Source: Daldinia sp. FL1419
Lineage: Eukaryota > Ascomycota > Sordariomycetes > Xylariales > Hypoxylaceae
Reading direction: 5' to 3'
Length of the DNA: 64,000 nucleotides
NCBI GenBank assembly: GCA_025201765.1
Contig: MU623350.1
Location: 62,001 to 126,000 of the forward strand
Shown: piece after piece, positions 11,620-21,801 of the stretch
Position numbering within the stretch: position 1 is the stretch's first letter
Layout of the letters: each line of letters starts with the position of its first letter
Notes under the pieces: generated by a model
Told to the model about the DNA's origin: nothing
Seen by the model: the letters and a program-made list of their open reading frames with translations, nothing else
Database searches by the model: none
Made by a program: the position numbers and the translations under genes

Positions 11620-12576
11620 CTAGTCACACCAAAGGAACAACGTGAACTCCATCCAGTATACTTCATCGCCAATCTTCAATCCATCGGGGCCCCATTCTAG
11701 TTTATCAACCGTAATCATGAATAAACATCGTCTGGTAGACATGAATTTAAGTATGTAATCGAAGCCTAAAATGTCCCAGTAGACTTGAGTATTGGATGAT
11801 GTTCTGGCCTCAAACCATGTTCGTAACCGTATTTTATCGTCGTTTTACAACCTCTTAAATTCTCCCGAGACGACTCATTTCCAAGTACCTATGTATCATG
11901 AGCCTTTTGGAACATCCGAGAGTCAAGTCCAGATTCCTGCATGCCCCTGTCCCATTCCATTAAAAGAAACGTGGGTGATCGTGTATGGGTAGAGCCGAAG
12001 GAGCTGTCACTCCAGTGTGTAATACCTACAATACGACCAACATAGCTGGCTGGAATTCCTAAACGTATAAACTGTGGTCTGTAGCAGCCCGTCTGATAAT
12101 GGGCAGGCCTCTCGAAGTCCACCATGCGTTTTGTGCTTGAATGCCGAAGGCGAGCTTCAGGGGTATTCAATAGGCTACACAAGTCATTACTTATAGCTTC
12201 TTCCTTTTCGGACGATTTACCACTCGGTAGTCCACAGGCTATATCCCGAAAAGACTCAACAGAAGTGTAACAGACAAACTTAAATTTGCCGCAAGCATTA
12301 TACAACTCTGTAGCAAACCCCGTACGACAAATTCTTCATTTTAACGATAACGCTCCAGTCGGGCGCCCATAATGGGAGATCACTCCTGTTCTTTCTACCG
12401 AGGTCTCCGCAAAGTACGTCGAGATTTCAGGTTGCTGCTATGATTCTTCGAACAAACCCGGTATAAAGCCTACCTAGGCAATCAGCGGTAATCCTATATG
12501 TTTGATCTTTGCTTGATTCGTTCCGCGGATTCTTAGAACGCTTGAAGGGGCATGGCCTGTGTTCCTGGTTTATCAT
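11620..12576 (-). pseudogene. Decayed HET-domain (heterokaryon incompatibility) protein gene, C-terminal part
   Basis: Reading the minus strand gives pieces typical of the region behind the HET domain. From 12576 one frame holds RLYTGFVRRIIAAT, a TGA stop (12427-12429), then NLDVLCGD and SDLPLWAPDWS, matching the usual '(R)NLDVLC...LPSWVPDWS' arrangement. A shift of frame near 12303 leads into LYNACGKFKF and an open stretch of about 138 codons to a TAG at 11889. A further frame, 11849-11620, gives STRRCLFMITVDKLEWGPDG and GLKIGDEVYW, which corresponds to the 'GRRFF.T..G..GLGP.G...GD.V' block near the end of HET proteins. The N-terminal HET signature (SYVWG) is not found upstream. An intron could explain the first shift (GTTATC...ACAGAG), but the TGA and the last shift remain. 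HET proteins govern allorecognition and cell death; this copy looks dead. Confidence 0.72.
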
Positions 12577-13261
12577 AGTGAATTTATCAAAAGAAAATAC
12601 TATTGTTTAACAATTCGCAAGAAACTTAGGGAGATGATAAAACTTCCAATTACATCGTATCCATTATATTATGGCATCAGATGATTGATTGGAAAGCCTT
12701 GTTGCAGATATTCAAAAGGGCTAGGCATTTCCATGCCGGGATACGCCATCGTTTGTTTGCATCTACCATTCACTCAACCCCCAATAATTCTCGTCATACA
12801 CAAACCCATTAGCATGGCTAAATACAAACTAATTATTCAGTATAAGGTAATTTTATCTCGCAGTCCCTTGCGATCCGCGAGAAATCACATAAACATAGGA
12901 CGCCAACTAACTCGCCAGCAAAACAAAAGTCCAGCGTACGTGACTACCTAGGTACCTACCTACCTAGGTATATATTGGATTATGTAGTTGCATGCTATTC
13001 CCACCGAAATAAATTGACAGTGACAACGTGGGTGGCAACGCGAGGGAATAATATTTTATTGCGACTGACACCAATTGAGGTTGCAAGTCATTGTCCACGA
13101 ACTGATGATACGCAAAGGTTACACGGCTGCAGGATTGTAGTAGCCCCCAAGTTATGTTTATAAATTCAACTCTTCCCCTCCTTTGACTTACCTGATGGCA
13201 TCTTCGCAGCGATGCTTTTTCAGTGCTCCTATCGCGAATTCACGACACCAATATTCTCAGC
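12577..13261. other. Intergenic region upstream of a secreted-protein gene
   Basis: No N-terminal HET sequence can be found here on the minus strand, so the HET remnant is truncated. An AGGTA palindrome run (CTACCTAGGTACCTACCTAC and onwards) lies at 12944-12972. The right end is the promoter of the gene starting at 13262. Confidence 0.5.
13159..13165 (+). promoter_or_regulatory. TATA box of the secreted-protein gene
   Basis: TATAAAT lies 97 nt upstream of the ATG at 13262 and is followed by a pyrimidine-rich stretch (TCTTCCCCTCC), the usual layout of a highly expressed fungal gene. Confidence 0.5.
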
Positions 13262-14096
13262 ATGAAGCATTACTTATTAGGATGTTTTAGCCTGATGGCT
13301 CTAGGTCTCCATGCCGATCCGATGGTAAGGAATTGAACCGCATGCTACTTCAGACCCCAAAAGGGATTTCTAATATGTTTCAGGGCGAGAGTCGGCTTGA
13401 TGGCGCGAAGCTACCTAGAGCCGAAATGTTCAATGGCTTAGCAGTAGCACCGCTCACTATACGAGGAGTGGTAGATTCAGATGGTACCGAGAAAACTTTC
13501 AACGGTACTATCCAAGTGAGTCAAAACAGCTTCGGGCCTTGGACTTTCGGCACGTATCTTACTAAGGGGCTTAGGAGATAGATATGCAAATACGCGATCT
13601 CAATCCCAGTTTCTCATGGGAAAGCTTCCAGTCCGCGACGCGACGCCAGTATGAAACAGTAGAAAAGCGAAGAACGGTAAGCTAGACATAATCGTGCGAT
13701 TATTTTGTTATAACTACCTCCTATGTATAAAACTGAATCAATCCTAACGTCAAGAGGTGGTAGGAAAAGGTGCTATGCCACGTTCAGAATCTACCACCCG
13801 CCTCGAGAACTGCCATAGAGAAAAACCGCGATTGGTTAAATTCGATCGCTACAGAAATGTCCGTTGATGCTCAGCGTTGTTCCAAGTTCTCCTGCATGGA
13901 TAATGCGGCGGTCTGGTTCTGTAACGATAACTTGTGGTGGATCCAGCAAAATAGCATCACTCTGGCAGATCATGTTGGTATGATCTTAGGCGAGCCCGAC
14001 TGCGAGACTTCGAGCAACCATAACATGATCCAGGGTCAAGCATTCGACGGAGATGGTTACAACATTATTGTCAACGCCGATAAAAGTTGTCCTTAG
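13262..14096 (+). CDS. Small secreted cysteine-containing protein
   Basis: Four exons, 13262-13324, 13384-13515, 13575-13676 and 13764-14096, all join in phase 0 and give 209 aa; introns are 59, 59 and 87 nt. The protein begins MKHYLLGCFSLMALGLHADP, a signal peptide. The middle has LPRAEMFNGLAVAPLTIRG and KTFNGTIQ, and the C-terminal domain has conserved-looking cysteines: LCHVQNLP, RCSKFSC, AVWFCNDN, PDCET and the final KSCP. The layout (leader, a 'K..NGTIQ' strand, then a Cys-rich domain with '.A..WCND') resembles families of small secreted proteins common in plant-associated ascomycetes; I cannot name the family with certainty. The job is unknown; an effector-like or extracellular binding role is only inference. 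The exon model is internally consistent because each boundary restores both phase and a sensible sequence. Confidence 0.82.
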
Positions 14097-17000
14097 TCTA
14101 ACGTGAAAGCATAACGTATGCTTCTCACACGACTCTTACCACCATCGACACCCGCCCATTTAGGTTTTCGTCAAATCACTCTTTAAGATTAATAGTTGCG
14201 ATATATTTATTGCGAAATGCACAAGCCCTGAAAAGATTAGATAATAGGTATATGTTGACTGCGATACACTTGAGGACATTATCTTGATATGGCGTTCAAG
14301 TGTCGGACCATACCCTTGAATGGATTCATGTGCAGAGCGAGTGTCAGGACTACCAAGCTCTTGTATATGGAATAAACTTTTTGTTCTATATGTGAATCAT
14401 CTAAAACCTCCATAATCATGTAAGAATACTTAACTACTAGTGCATATTTTCCTCATCATAGCGAATCAGGCTGCCCTTAAACTCTAGGTACGGTCTAATG
14501 GGCTGGCTGAAATATGAGCATGAGCCAATAAGTGTTGGAACGGCTTCAATACCCTGGAAGGAATTCGAAACGAGGCTAGAGAATTATATGATTATACGTA
14601 TTGGAAATACTCTTTGTGTTAGATGTCTCGTCCAAAGCCGTTACCAGATCAGAGCCCAGTTGGAAAGAGCACGATAGATAGACATGGTAAGAGAAGGCCG
14701 GTGAGAAGAAATTGTTGGCTTCAAGATTTATATCTATGGTAAAAAATGAAATACAAAGAATCGACATCGGTGCATATTTATTTAGTCTCTTAAGCTTTAA
14801 TATTACTTCGACTTCCATACTGAGGTTTCAGTCCTCTTCCGTATACGCAGGGTACGATCACGCGATGACTTGACTCCATTGAACCATTTTTAGATTATTC
14901 GTAGGTAGGTAGTTAATTGATGCTTTGCAATATACTATTTATTATTTTCGCTGTATGGCTGATCCATCATTATTATTATCACGTAGGGAAGTAAGGTTGA
15001 AGTGAAAATTGTTTCTAAGAATACCATCTTCAGCCCTTACAGTGAGGCATTGCTGCGAATATATTCATAAAATCTACCCCTTGTCAGCTTCACTAATAAC
15101 TAAGGTAAGGGAGGCGGGCCCCTATGTGACGAAAAATGCTATGCGCGGCCTATGCCGTTTCGGAGAACCGACTACAATATAGAAATTCTGCACGCGATGG
15201 ATGATTGCTTCTAGGCTTCCCCCGGCTCGGGGAGCAAGGGGAGAAGCACGCTATGCGATACTTTTAACTCCGACCCGTGATACGAAGCTCCCTATAGAGC
15301 TAACGGGCAGGTTCCAGCCGGAGTTTGGTGGTAGTATTGCATATGCACGAAGCCGCCAGCTTGCCGACCGAGGGAACGAGGCTCTATTGCGTTATGCCAG
15401 GTAATATTCGGATCTACGCGCCCAGATGCACTGCGACAAAAAGGTAAACTACCTCCCCGCCCGACAGTAAAATCGTAAAAATGCAAAACTACCAACCCGG
15501 TAATAAGATTATAAGTGGTGGCCTATCTCGAAAAAGGCTTTTTTTTATTTTTTATTTTTTGGGTACCGTCCAAGACTCGCTTGATTATTTTAATCCGTAA
15601 AGAAATGTTTGAATGAGGCAATTCCCATGTATGCAAGTCGCGAAAACGGAGGCGCCGGCCCAGCCCTCAAGTGGCGTCAGTTTCAACAATGCGTTACGTT
15701 ACTAGGAAACGCGGGTACCTACATAAGAAACCCCGGATAACCATCTACCCTAGGTAAATGTATATTAAGACATCATGGACCCGGGATACATGCTTCTAGT
15801 CTCTTCGGTCTAATGTTGATAACATGTAGTTTTACATGTAGTTACCCGCTCGGCGGTTACGCCATTCTGCAGTTAGGGTCTTTGTCTAGGCTCGACTTTG
15901 ACTCAGTTCGCATACACCAGCTTGTGATTTGCTAACAGATCCTACAACTTAATAGCATCCTCGGCTTAAACAGGTCAAGTCGCCGGGATGCTGCTGACCG
16001 TCCAGACTAAATCTTTGAGGCTCTAGGTTGTCATAGGCTTTTTACTCGATCGGCTTTTTCTTAATCGGGTAGGTTGATAATATGATAATATGAATGGGCA
16101 ATGAGCGGAATGGCGTCAATGAGAAGGGTAAGTATGTGATGCGGTCGCTGGCCAAATAGTTTCGCGATTCCTGCAGGTGGTTGTATTCGTGTTTTAGCTG
16201 CTTACCAGGCTTACCTACCTACCTCCTCAAGTTACCGATACAATATATTGAATGTCAAGGGTTTTCTTACTGACCTACCTACCTCGCCAAGAAATAGTGT
16301 AGATCCCTAGAGATAAATTCCGATTGCAGGAACCCGAGGCCGTCCCGCTTGGACGGGGGCGAACAAGGGGTTTCAAGGTTAATTGCACGAGCTCGGAGTG
16401 ATCCAATCAGCACACGGTACGACGATGGTTGACGATGGTCTATATGTTGTAAAACCGGGGAATATCGTGGTAATACGCAGAGAGGTGTATGGTTGGACAG
16501 AAATTCTGAGCTGGTAGGCCGGTAGGCTGGCTAATTTCTAACCCGATAATTGTAGGGGGTTTGGTTAAGCATCTTTTCTGCCCTATCAAAAGCTTGAGAT
16601 GCCGCTCTCTGCTGTCATTCCCTGAACCTCTCGGTCGGGAAGACGCACCTCTAGCCTCATCGGTTTTCTTTGGAACTCTTTGTTGCTGGGATATTTGCGC
16701 TAATATGCCAATGTTGATTACTGTAAAGCTAACCAGTCAGCCCAATGGGCGATCTGCGCGAGCTAGATGGCTTAAAGTCCATTCGCAAATTAAAGTCGAA
16801 AGGGAAATAATTTTATTACGCAGTAGGCAAGGACGAAAGACGAACGAACACGGCCGTGACGTATATCCCATAGCGTTATTAGTGTGTTAACAGAAAAAGC
16901 TTCCATACGTCATCTGTTCCTGGGCGAGAACATCTAGCCAAGGTGGCCAAGATCCGGGGAAAGGCTTATTTTCTTTAGTCCTGGCTTGAGGTCTCACTCT

Positions 17001-17149
17001 GACGAGCAGAAAGGACACCAACGTTGGTTAAGGGGGTGGTGGTGGTGGTGGTGGTGGTGGTGGTGGTGTAGTTGATGATTCACCGAGCAAAAAGAAACAA
17101 AATGAGAGAGCAACGACCTGCCAAAAAACGCCAAGTTGTAATCAATATA
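14097..17149. other. Gene-free region of about 3 kb
   Basis: I see no gene. It holds T-rich DNA at 15540-15560, AGGTA runs near 14900 and 16215-16285, and the GGT microsatellite at 17035-17067. Open frames at 15201-15404 (+) and 16561-16890 (+) lack domain-like sequence and good starts. It ends at the pogo-type element. Confidence 0.5.
17035..17067. repeat. (GGT)11 microsatellite
   Basis: Eleven GGT units without interruption, lying about 80 bp from the left end of the pogo-type element. Confidence 0.95.
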
Positions 17150-17803
17150 CAGTAAAAACTAGCCATAACGAATCTACTCTATAGCGAATCCTCGCTTTAG
17201 CGAATCGACTTTGCGTTTTTTGGATTTTTTGTATGTAAAATAACGAATATTTTCGTATAACGAAATTCGTTAGTTTTGATGATTAGTCACCACCTAATTC
17301 GTTGTACGTAATAGGGGGAATTATGAGATTTTGGGTGGTTGGGTTGAATTTTGGGTGGCTAGAGCGAATAGGCTAGCCTAATTAGGTTAGAATGAGGCCC
17401 GTGATACGTAAAAATCGTACGAATTTTGGTGTTTTACTAGTCAGATTTAATCCAGGATAAGGGCGACGATGAGGTTGACGATACCACTCAAAACGTTGAA
17501 ATTGGAGAAATTTCAACGAATGAGGCCTTATTAGCGTGCCAATCGATGCTTAAATGATGCGAACAGCATCACCAAATTGATTCAAACCTTATTAAGGCCT
17601 TGAAAAGAGAGGAAAAATCGATCAGAAGGCAAACGACAATAGGGATGTACTTGGTACAAAGGAATAGGTAGAATTTACTAGTAAATAGAAGTATATATAC
17701 AAGTACTGAGTCACCTGAGGGGTAAACCTGGTTCATAACGAATCCCCGCTATAACGAACCCGAACCCTTGCAAAAGTTAATTCGCTATGGCGAGTTTTTA
17801 CTG
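17150..17803 (+). mobile_element. Pogo/Fot-type DNA transposon, 654-bp deletion derivative
   Basis: The ends are inverted repeats: CAGTAAAAACTAGCCATAAC at the left and its near-complement, GCTATGGCGAGTTTTTACTG, at the right; about 25 bp match with few differences, and the motif 'ATA(A/G)CGAAT' recurs inside each end. A TA dinucleotide flanks both sides (17148-17149 and 17804-17805), the target duplicated by Tc1/mariner/pogo elements. 'CAGTAAAAACTCGCCATAGCG' type ends are typical of fungal pogo/Fot elements. The inside is too short for a transposase but holds its C-terminal end (separate entry). It must have moved, if at all, with enzyme supplied by a full copy elsewhere. Confidence 0.85.
17453..17671 (+). 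pseudogene. Remnant of pogo transposase C-terminus
   Basis: A frame of 73 codons ends at a TAG (17669-17671) and reads like the acidic, charged tail of CENP-B/pogo transposases: DKGDDEVDDT, then EISTNEALLACQSMLK, a TGA stop at 17555-17557, then CEQHHQIDSNLIKALKREE and RRQTTIGMYL, matching the usual 'ALE.......LIKAL.......K.QTTI..F' end. The DDE catalytic core and the DNA-binding domain are deleted. The TGA may come from CGA by a C-to-T change. Confidence 0.72.
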
Positions 17804-19099
17804 TACATAGAAGCCAATGATAGGAGCACAAGCCAGCCAAGAGAACCCCCACCAAGAAGCCAAGAAGCCAAAGGGAGCCAAGAATACCCTTGCCCCTATC
17901 TGAAACACCCCTACAAGTCGGCAGGTATAGAACAGGGAATGATGCGCTATTACGCAGATCCTCAATGCTGTACGGCATGTACAGCCGCGCTAGAGCACGC
18001 ACGAGTCAGCCAAGCCCGTCTGCGTGGCTGCGCGGCCCATACTCTAATCTACATACTACTGCGTGGTTTAAGATCCAAAGAAGCTTTTAAAAGCCCACCC
18101 TGTTTTGTAAGATGTAAGACACTGACGACAACGTGATCCATGCGCTAATGTCCCCTTTCATTTCTTTATCACGTCGGTATCTATCAAATCACAGCCTCCT
18201 CCAGCCCGGCTTCCGAATGCGTCTCTCACATGCTTCCGAGATGTGGGTTCCGAACGTACTATGTCCGGGCATGGCCGCAGCCAGAAAGGAATACATATGT
18301 AGTGACATAGTGTATGTAGTAACATATGTAGTATGCAAACGAGCGAGTCGAAGACGGGGGGCAGCGGCGTAGAGACTGGAGAAACTGGAGAACGCGCCAG
18401 AAAAGGGCAATAAGCCCGCCCACCGTTGGGTCATGAATTAAGCATATTAAAAACGACGGGCCAATCAGTGCCAAATTCGAAGTTTGTTTGTCCCAAGTCC
18501 GCCAGTTCAGATCTACCTGCCAAGCCGCCGTGTTCCACAAACCAGAAGCGCTGCCGGCCTCCCCCCAGTTGCCCCCCCATCGCACAACCTGAGTCGATCA
18601 CGATAGCTAAACGTTGGGCCCAAAAGACGTGATTGATGTCTCTTTGTATTACTCGTTGTAGCTTCTCGCCCTTAACGGCAGCTTATGGTCCTGAAAACCC
18701 ACCCGTACCGGGCAAGCTCTTGGTATACGGCTAATACCCGCATCTAACTCTGTTCGGTTTCTTCGGTCGTAGATTAGAAGAGAGAGAGAGAGATCTGCGT
18801 TCCCCTTGATTAGTCCCTGACCTATCCAATCTACCTACCCTTTCCGTTAGTTCATGATCGTAGCTTGCTCGGCTCTGATATTTTATAAATATCCTCTTCC
18901 TCGACCTGCTTGAGATATCCCTTTGCTCACCATCCTCGGGCTTCAAGGAGGTTTCTGGCTATAGTAGCAAACCTTACCCTTTCGAACATATATTATACTC
19001 AAGTCTTTCGCTGTTTCCATTCATTCTTTTTTCAATCATTCATTAGCATTGTGTATTTTATTCCAACCAACCAACACATTCGAAAGGCACATATTCAAT
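17804..19099. other. Intergenic region upstream of the aspartic protease
   Basis: No gene is supported. Several overlapping open frames on both strands (18133-18632) reflect higher GC content and are not domain-like. An AG-repeat (AGAGAGAGAG) lies at 18780-18792. The protease promoter lies at the right end. Confidence 0.5.
18884..18890 (+). promoter_or_regulatory. TATA box of the aspartic protease gene
   Basis: TATAAAT sits about 210 nt upstream of the ATG at 19100, followed by a CT-rich stretch (CCTCTTCCTCGACC) that would hold the transcription start. The leader would be roughly 170 nt. Confidence 0.45.
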
Positions 19100-20397
19100 A
19101 TGGTTGGCTCAGCTAGTACTATCGCCCTCGCGGCCGCGGTCGCCAGCATCGCGACTGCTTCTCCCGCCCGTCCTCCCAAGGTTGGGACTTTCTCTGTTTC
19201 CCAGGTCAAGAACCCAGGCTTCAAGCCTCACGGCCCGGCTCAGTTGGCAAGGACATACCTGAAATATGGTGTCAAGCTTCCGGATGGCTTGTCCAGAATC
19301 ATGGCCGACTTGAAGATCTTCCGACGCGACAGCGGAAGTGCCAAGGCTACCCCGGAGCAGTACGACATCCAGTACCTAACTCCCGTCTCTATCGGAACCC
19401 CTCCTCAGGAACTCAACCTAGATTTCGATTCCGGCTCGTCGGATCTCTGGGTCTTCAGCACCGAGCTGCCCCAAAGTAGTATCAACGGCCAGACTGCTTA
19501 CGACCCGTCCAAGAGCAGCTCCGCTAAGCAGATCAGCGGTGCCAGCTGGGACATCTCGTACGGTGACGGCAGCTCATCGAGCGGAGACGTATACACCGAC
19601 GTCGTTACCGTCGGTGGCGTAACATTCAAGAGCCAAGCTGTGGAGGCCGCAAAGAAGGTTTCCCAGCAATTCCAGACCGACAGCAACAACGATGGTCTGC
19701 TCGGTCTCGCTTTCAGCAGCATCAACACGGTCTCGCCTAAGCCGCAGAAGACCTTCTTCGACAACGTCGCCTCCAGCCTGGACACTGCGGCTTGGACCGC
19801 CGATCTCAAGTACCACGAGGGTAAGTCACTCTACGATTCATAAATTCTCTATTATAAACTACTATTTCCTAGCACCAGTTGCTAACCTATGTACTAGCCG
19901 GTACTTATGACTTCGGTGTCGTTGACAAGTCCAAGTACACTGGTGACATCACCTACACTAAAGTCGACAACTCGGATGGATTCTGGTCCTTCTCCAGCTC
20001 CGGATACGGCGTCGGCAACAGCAGCTTCAAGTCGAGCCCCTTCTCCGGTATCGCTGACACCGGCACCACGCTTGCTCTCTTGCCTTCCGAGATTGTGCAG
20101 ACCTACTACAAGCAGGTGTCAGGCGCCAAGTTGGACGCGCAACAGGGCGGCTACGTCTTCCCCTGCTCCGCTAGCCTACCTGACTTCGTCTTCGGCGTCG
20201 AGGATGTCAAGTTCAGCATTCCCGGCAAGTTCATCAACTACGCCCCCAACGACGACACCACTTGCTTCGGCGGTATCCAAACCAACGAAGGCCTACCCTT
20301 CAGCATCTTCGGCGACGTGGCCCTGAAGGCGGCCTTCGTCGTCTTCGACGCTTCCGAGGGTAGCCCACGACTAGGCTTCGCCAAGAAGAGCCTATAA
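19100..20397 (+). CDS. Secreted pepsin-like aspartic protease (endothiapepsin type)
   Basis: An acid endopeptidase of family A1, secreted as a zymogen. Exons 19100-19820 and 19898-20397 join across a 77-nt intron in phase 1 to give 406 aa, the normal size. The start at 19100 gives a signal peptide (to about A20/S21) and a propeptide of some 60 residues; an upstream in-frame ATG at 19049 would spoil the leader and was not used. The flap region has SWDISYGDGSSSSGDVYTD. The catalytic aspartates are D110 in LDFDSGSSDLWVF and D294 in IADTGTTLALLP. The first triad reads D-S-G where nearly all relatives have D-T-G (codon 19430-19432 is TCC); Ser keeps the hydroxyl, so activity is likely retained. 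Two cysteines (PCSAS, TTCFGG) form the usual disulphide. The end RLGFAKKSL is typical. Codons are strongly C-ending, suggesting high expression. Confidence 0.96.
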
Positions 20398-21801
20398 AGC
20401 TTGTATACAAAATAACAAGCGTTCTCTCCCCGGCCAGGTTGCTAGGGGAACCATCACGCTCGTCTAAGAGCATAGTGAAACATGTTGCATCCTATGAACG
20501 GATGGATTTGATGAGGGGCTGGATTTGAAATGACTTTCTTATACTTGTATATGATTGACGCAACTTGGGTGCAGGGGGCATTCTTGTTTAAATAAGTCGC
20601 TCTGTATATCACTTCTATGTAATGAATTCAACCCGAGCATTTTGTATCATCCTACAATCGCACATTATCATATTGCCCAGCGCAGCAACCAAGCAGCATT
20701 CCTAGAATCGCCTGGTGATTTCAACGTAGAATTTCGCCAAGGCGTTAACTGGTATGGAAATGGTTCTATCTCCTGATTATTTACCATGGCTCAATCGAGT
20801 CTCCACTAGAGAGATTGTGATATTCCCCCATCCCATCCAAGAAGCCAACCGATTGTCCTAGCGGTAACGATCGCCATCTTCGCATTTGCGAATACTACGT
20901 CAGGTTGACCTGCGCGTTGAATTGCAACAATCAATTTCTCCTTATCCAGCGGAATATTATTCTACGAGGATCAGTTCAGATACCTAATTCAAATACCCAA
21001 CTCAAGTGAACAATCCATGCAGCGTATGATGCCAAGATGCGAGTCCTCCAACTAGCTTATAAGCCATATCCGTACTAATAAGATCAACCCACCACCACCA
21101 AAGCACTACGATTCCAAGGAGCGTAAGATGTTGCACACTGTAATATAGACGTAAATATACTTCACAGCAGTAAGAACCCGGTAGGAGACAAGAACATCAC
21201 TCAGCCGACCATCGAAAAGGCTAAGTTAACCGATAGCACCGTTTCAAGCGAAAGTAGCCTCGCGTCCTGGCAACGACGCATATCAAGATATACTTCCGGC
21301 TAGGATATATTAGGCTTTAGCTCGCGAGAGGGAGACGTACTCGTAGCTACGGAGCATCGGACATTATGAAAACTTTCGAGTAGATGACCTGATAAGTTCC
21401 CTGACATGCCTGTGGCCACGAAGCCGATGCTCGTCGACGCTACGCGCGAGCGCGTTCCGAAAACGTGCATTAGCATCTCGAAACTCGTTAGATACCTAGG
21501 TAGACAAGATAGTTGGTGTCGGAAGCATACTTGGACTAGCGGGATTCTATACGGACGTGGTAGGCATCAAGACGAAAAGATCACGCTTCGATGCGTTATA
21601 GGGGCGACGCGAGAAATTCAAGAATCAAGTTAGTTAGCTGATCATAGATCCGTTATTTTCAGCCAGTATTCGAAATCCTTCTATAAGTGCTTTTCATGTC
21701 TTCTATCCAAATCTCAAAATATCATCAGTCGTTAGACAATCCCCAATCCACCACCCCTATTTTATTCCATTCCGCCATACCACGAACACAACCTGACCCG
21801 T
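20398..21801. other. Convergent intergenic region
   Basis: The protease (plus) and the metallophosphatase (minus) end towards each other here. I see no gene; the left part is the protease 3' untranslated region. Confidence 0.55.

Noticed and set aside
19049..19099. Upstream in-frame ATG for the aspartic protease
   Set aside because: It would add 17 polar residues in front of the signal peptide; the ATG at 19100 gives a normal leader.
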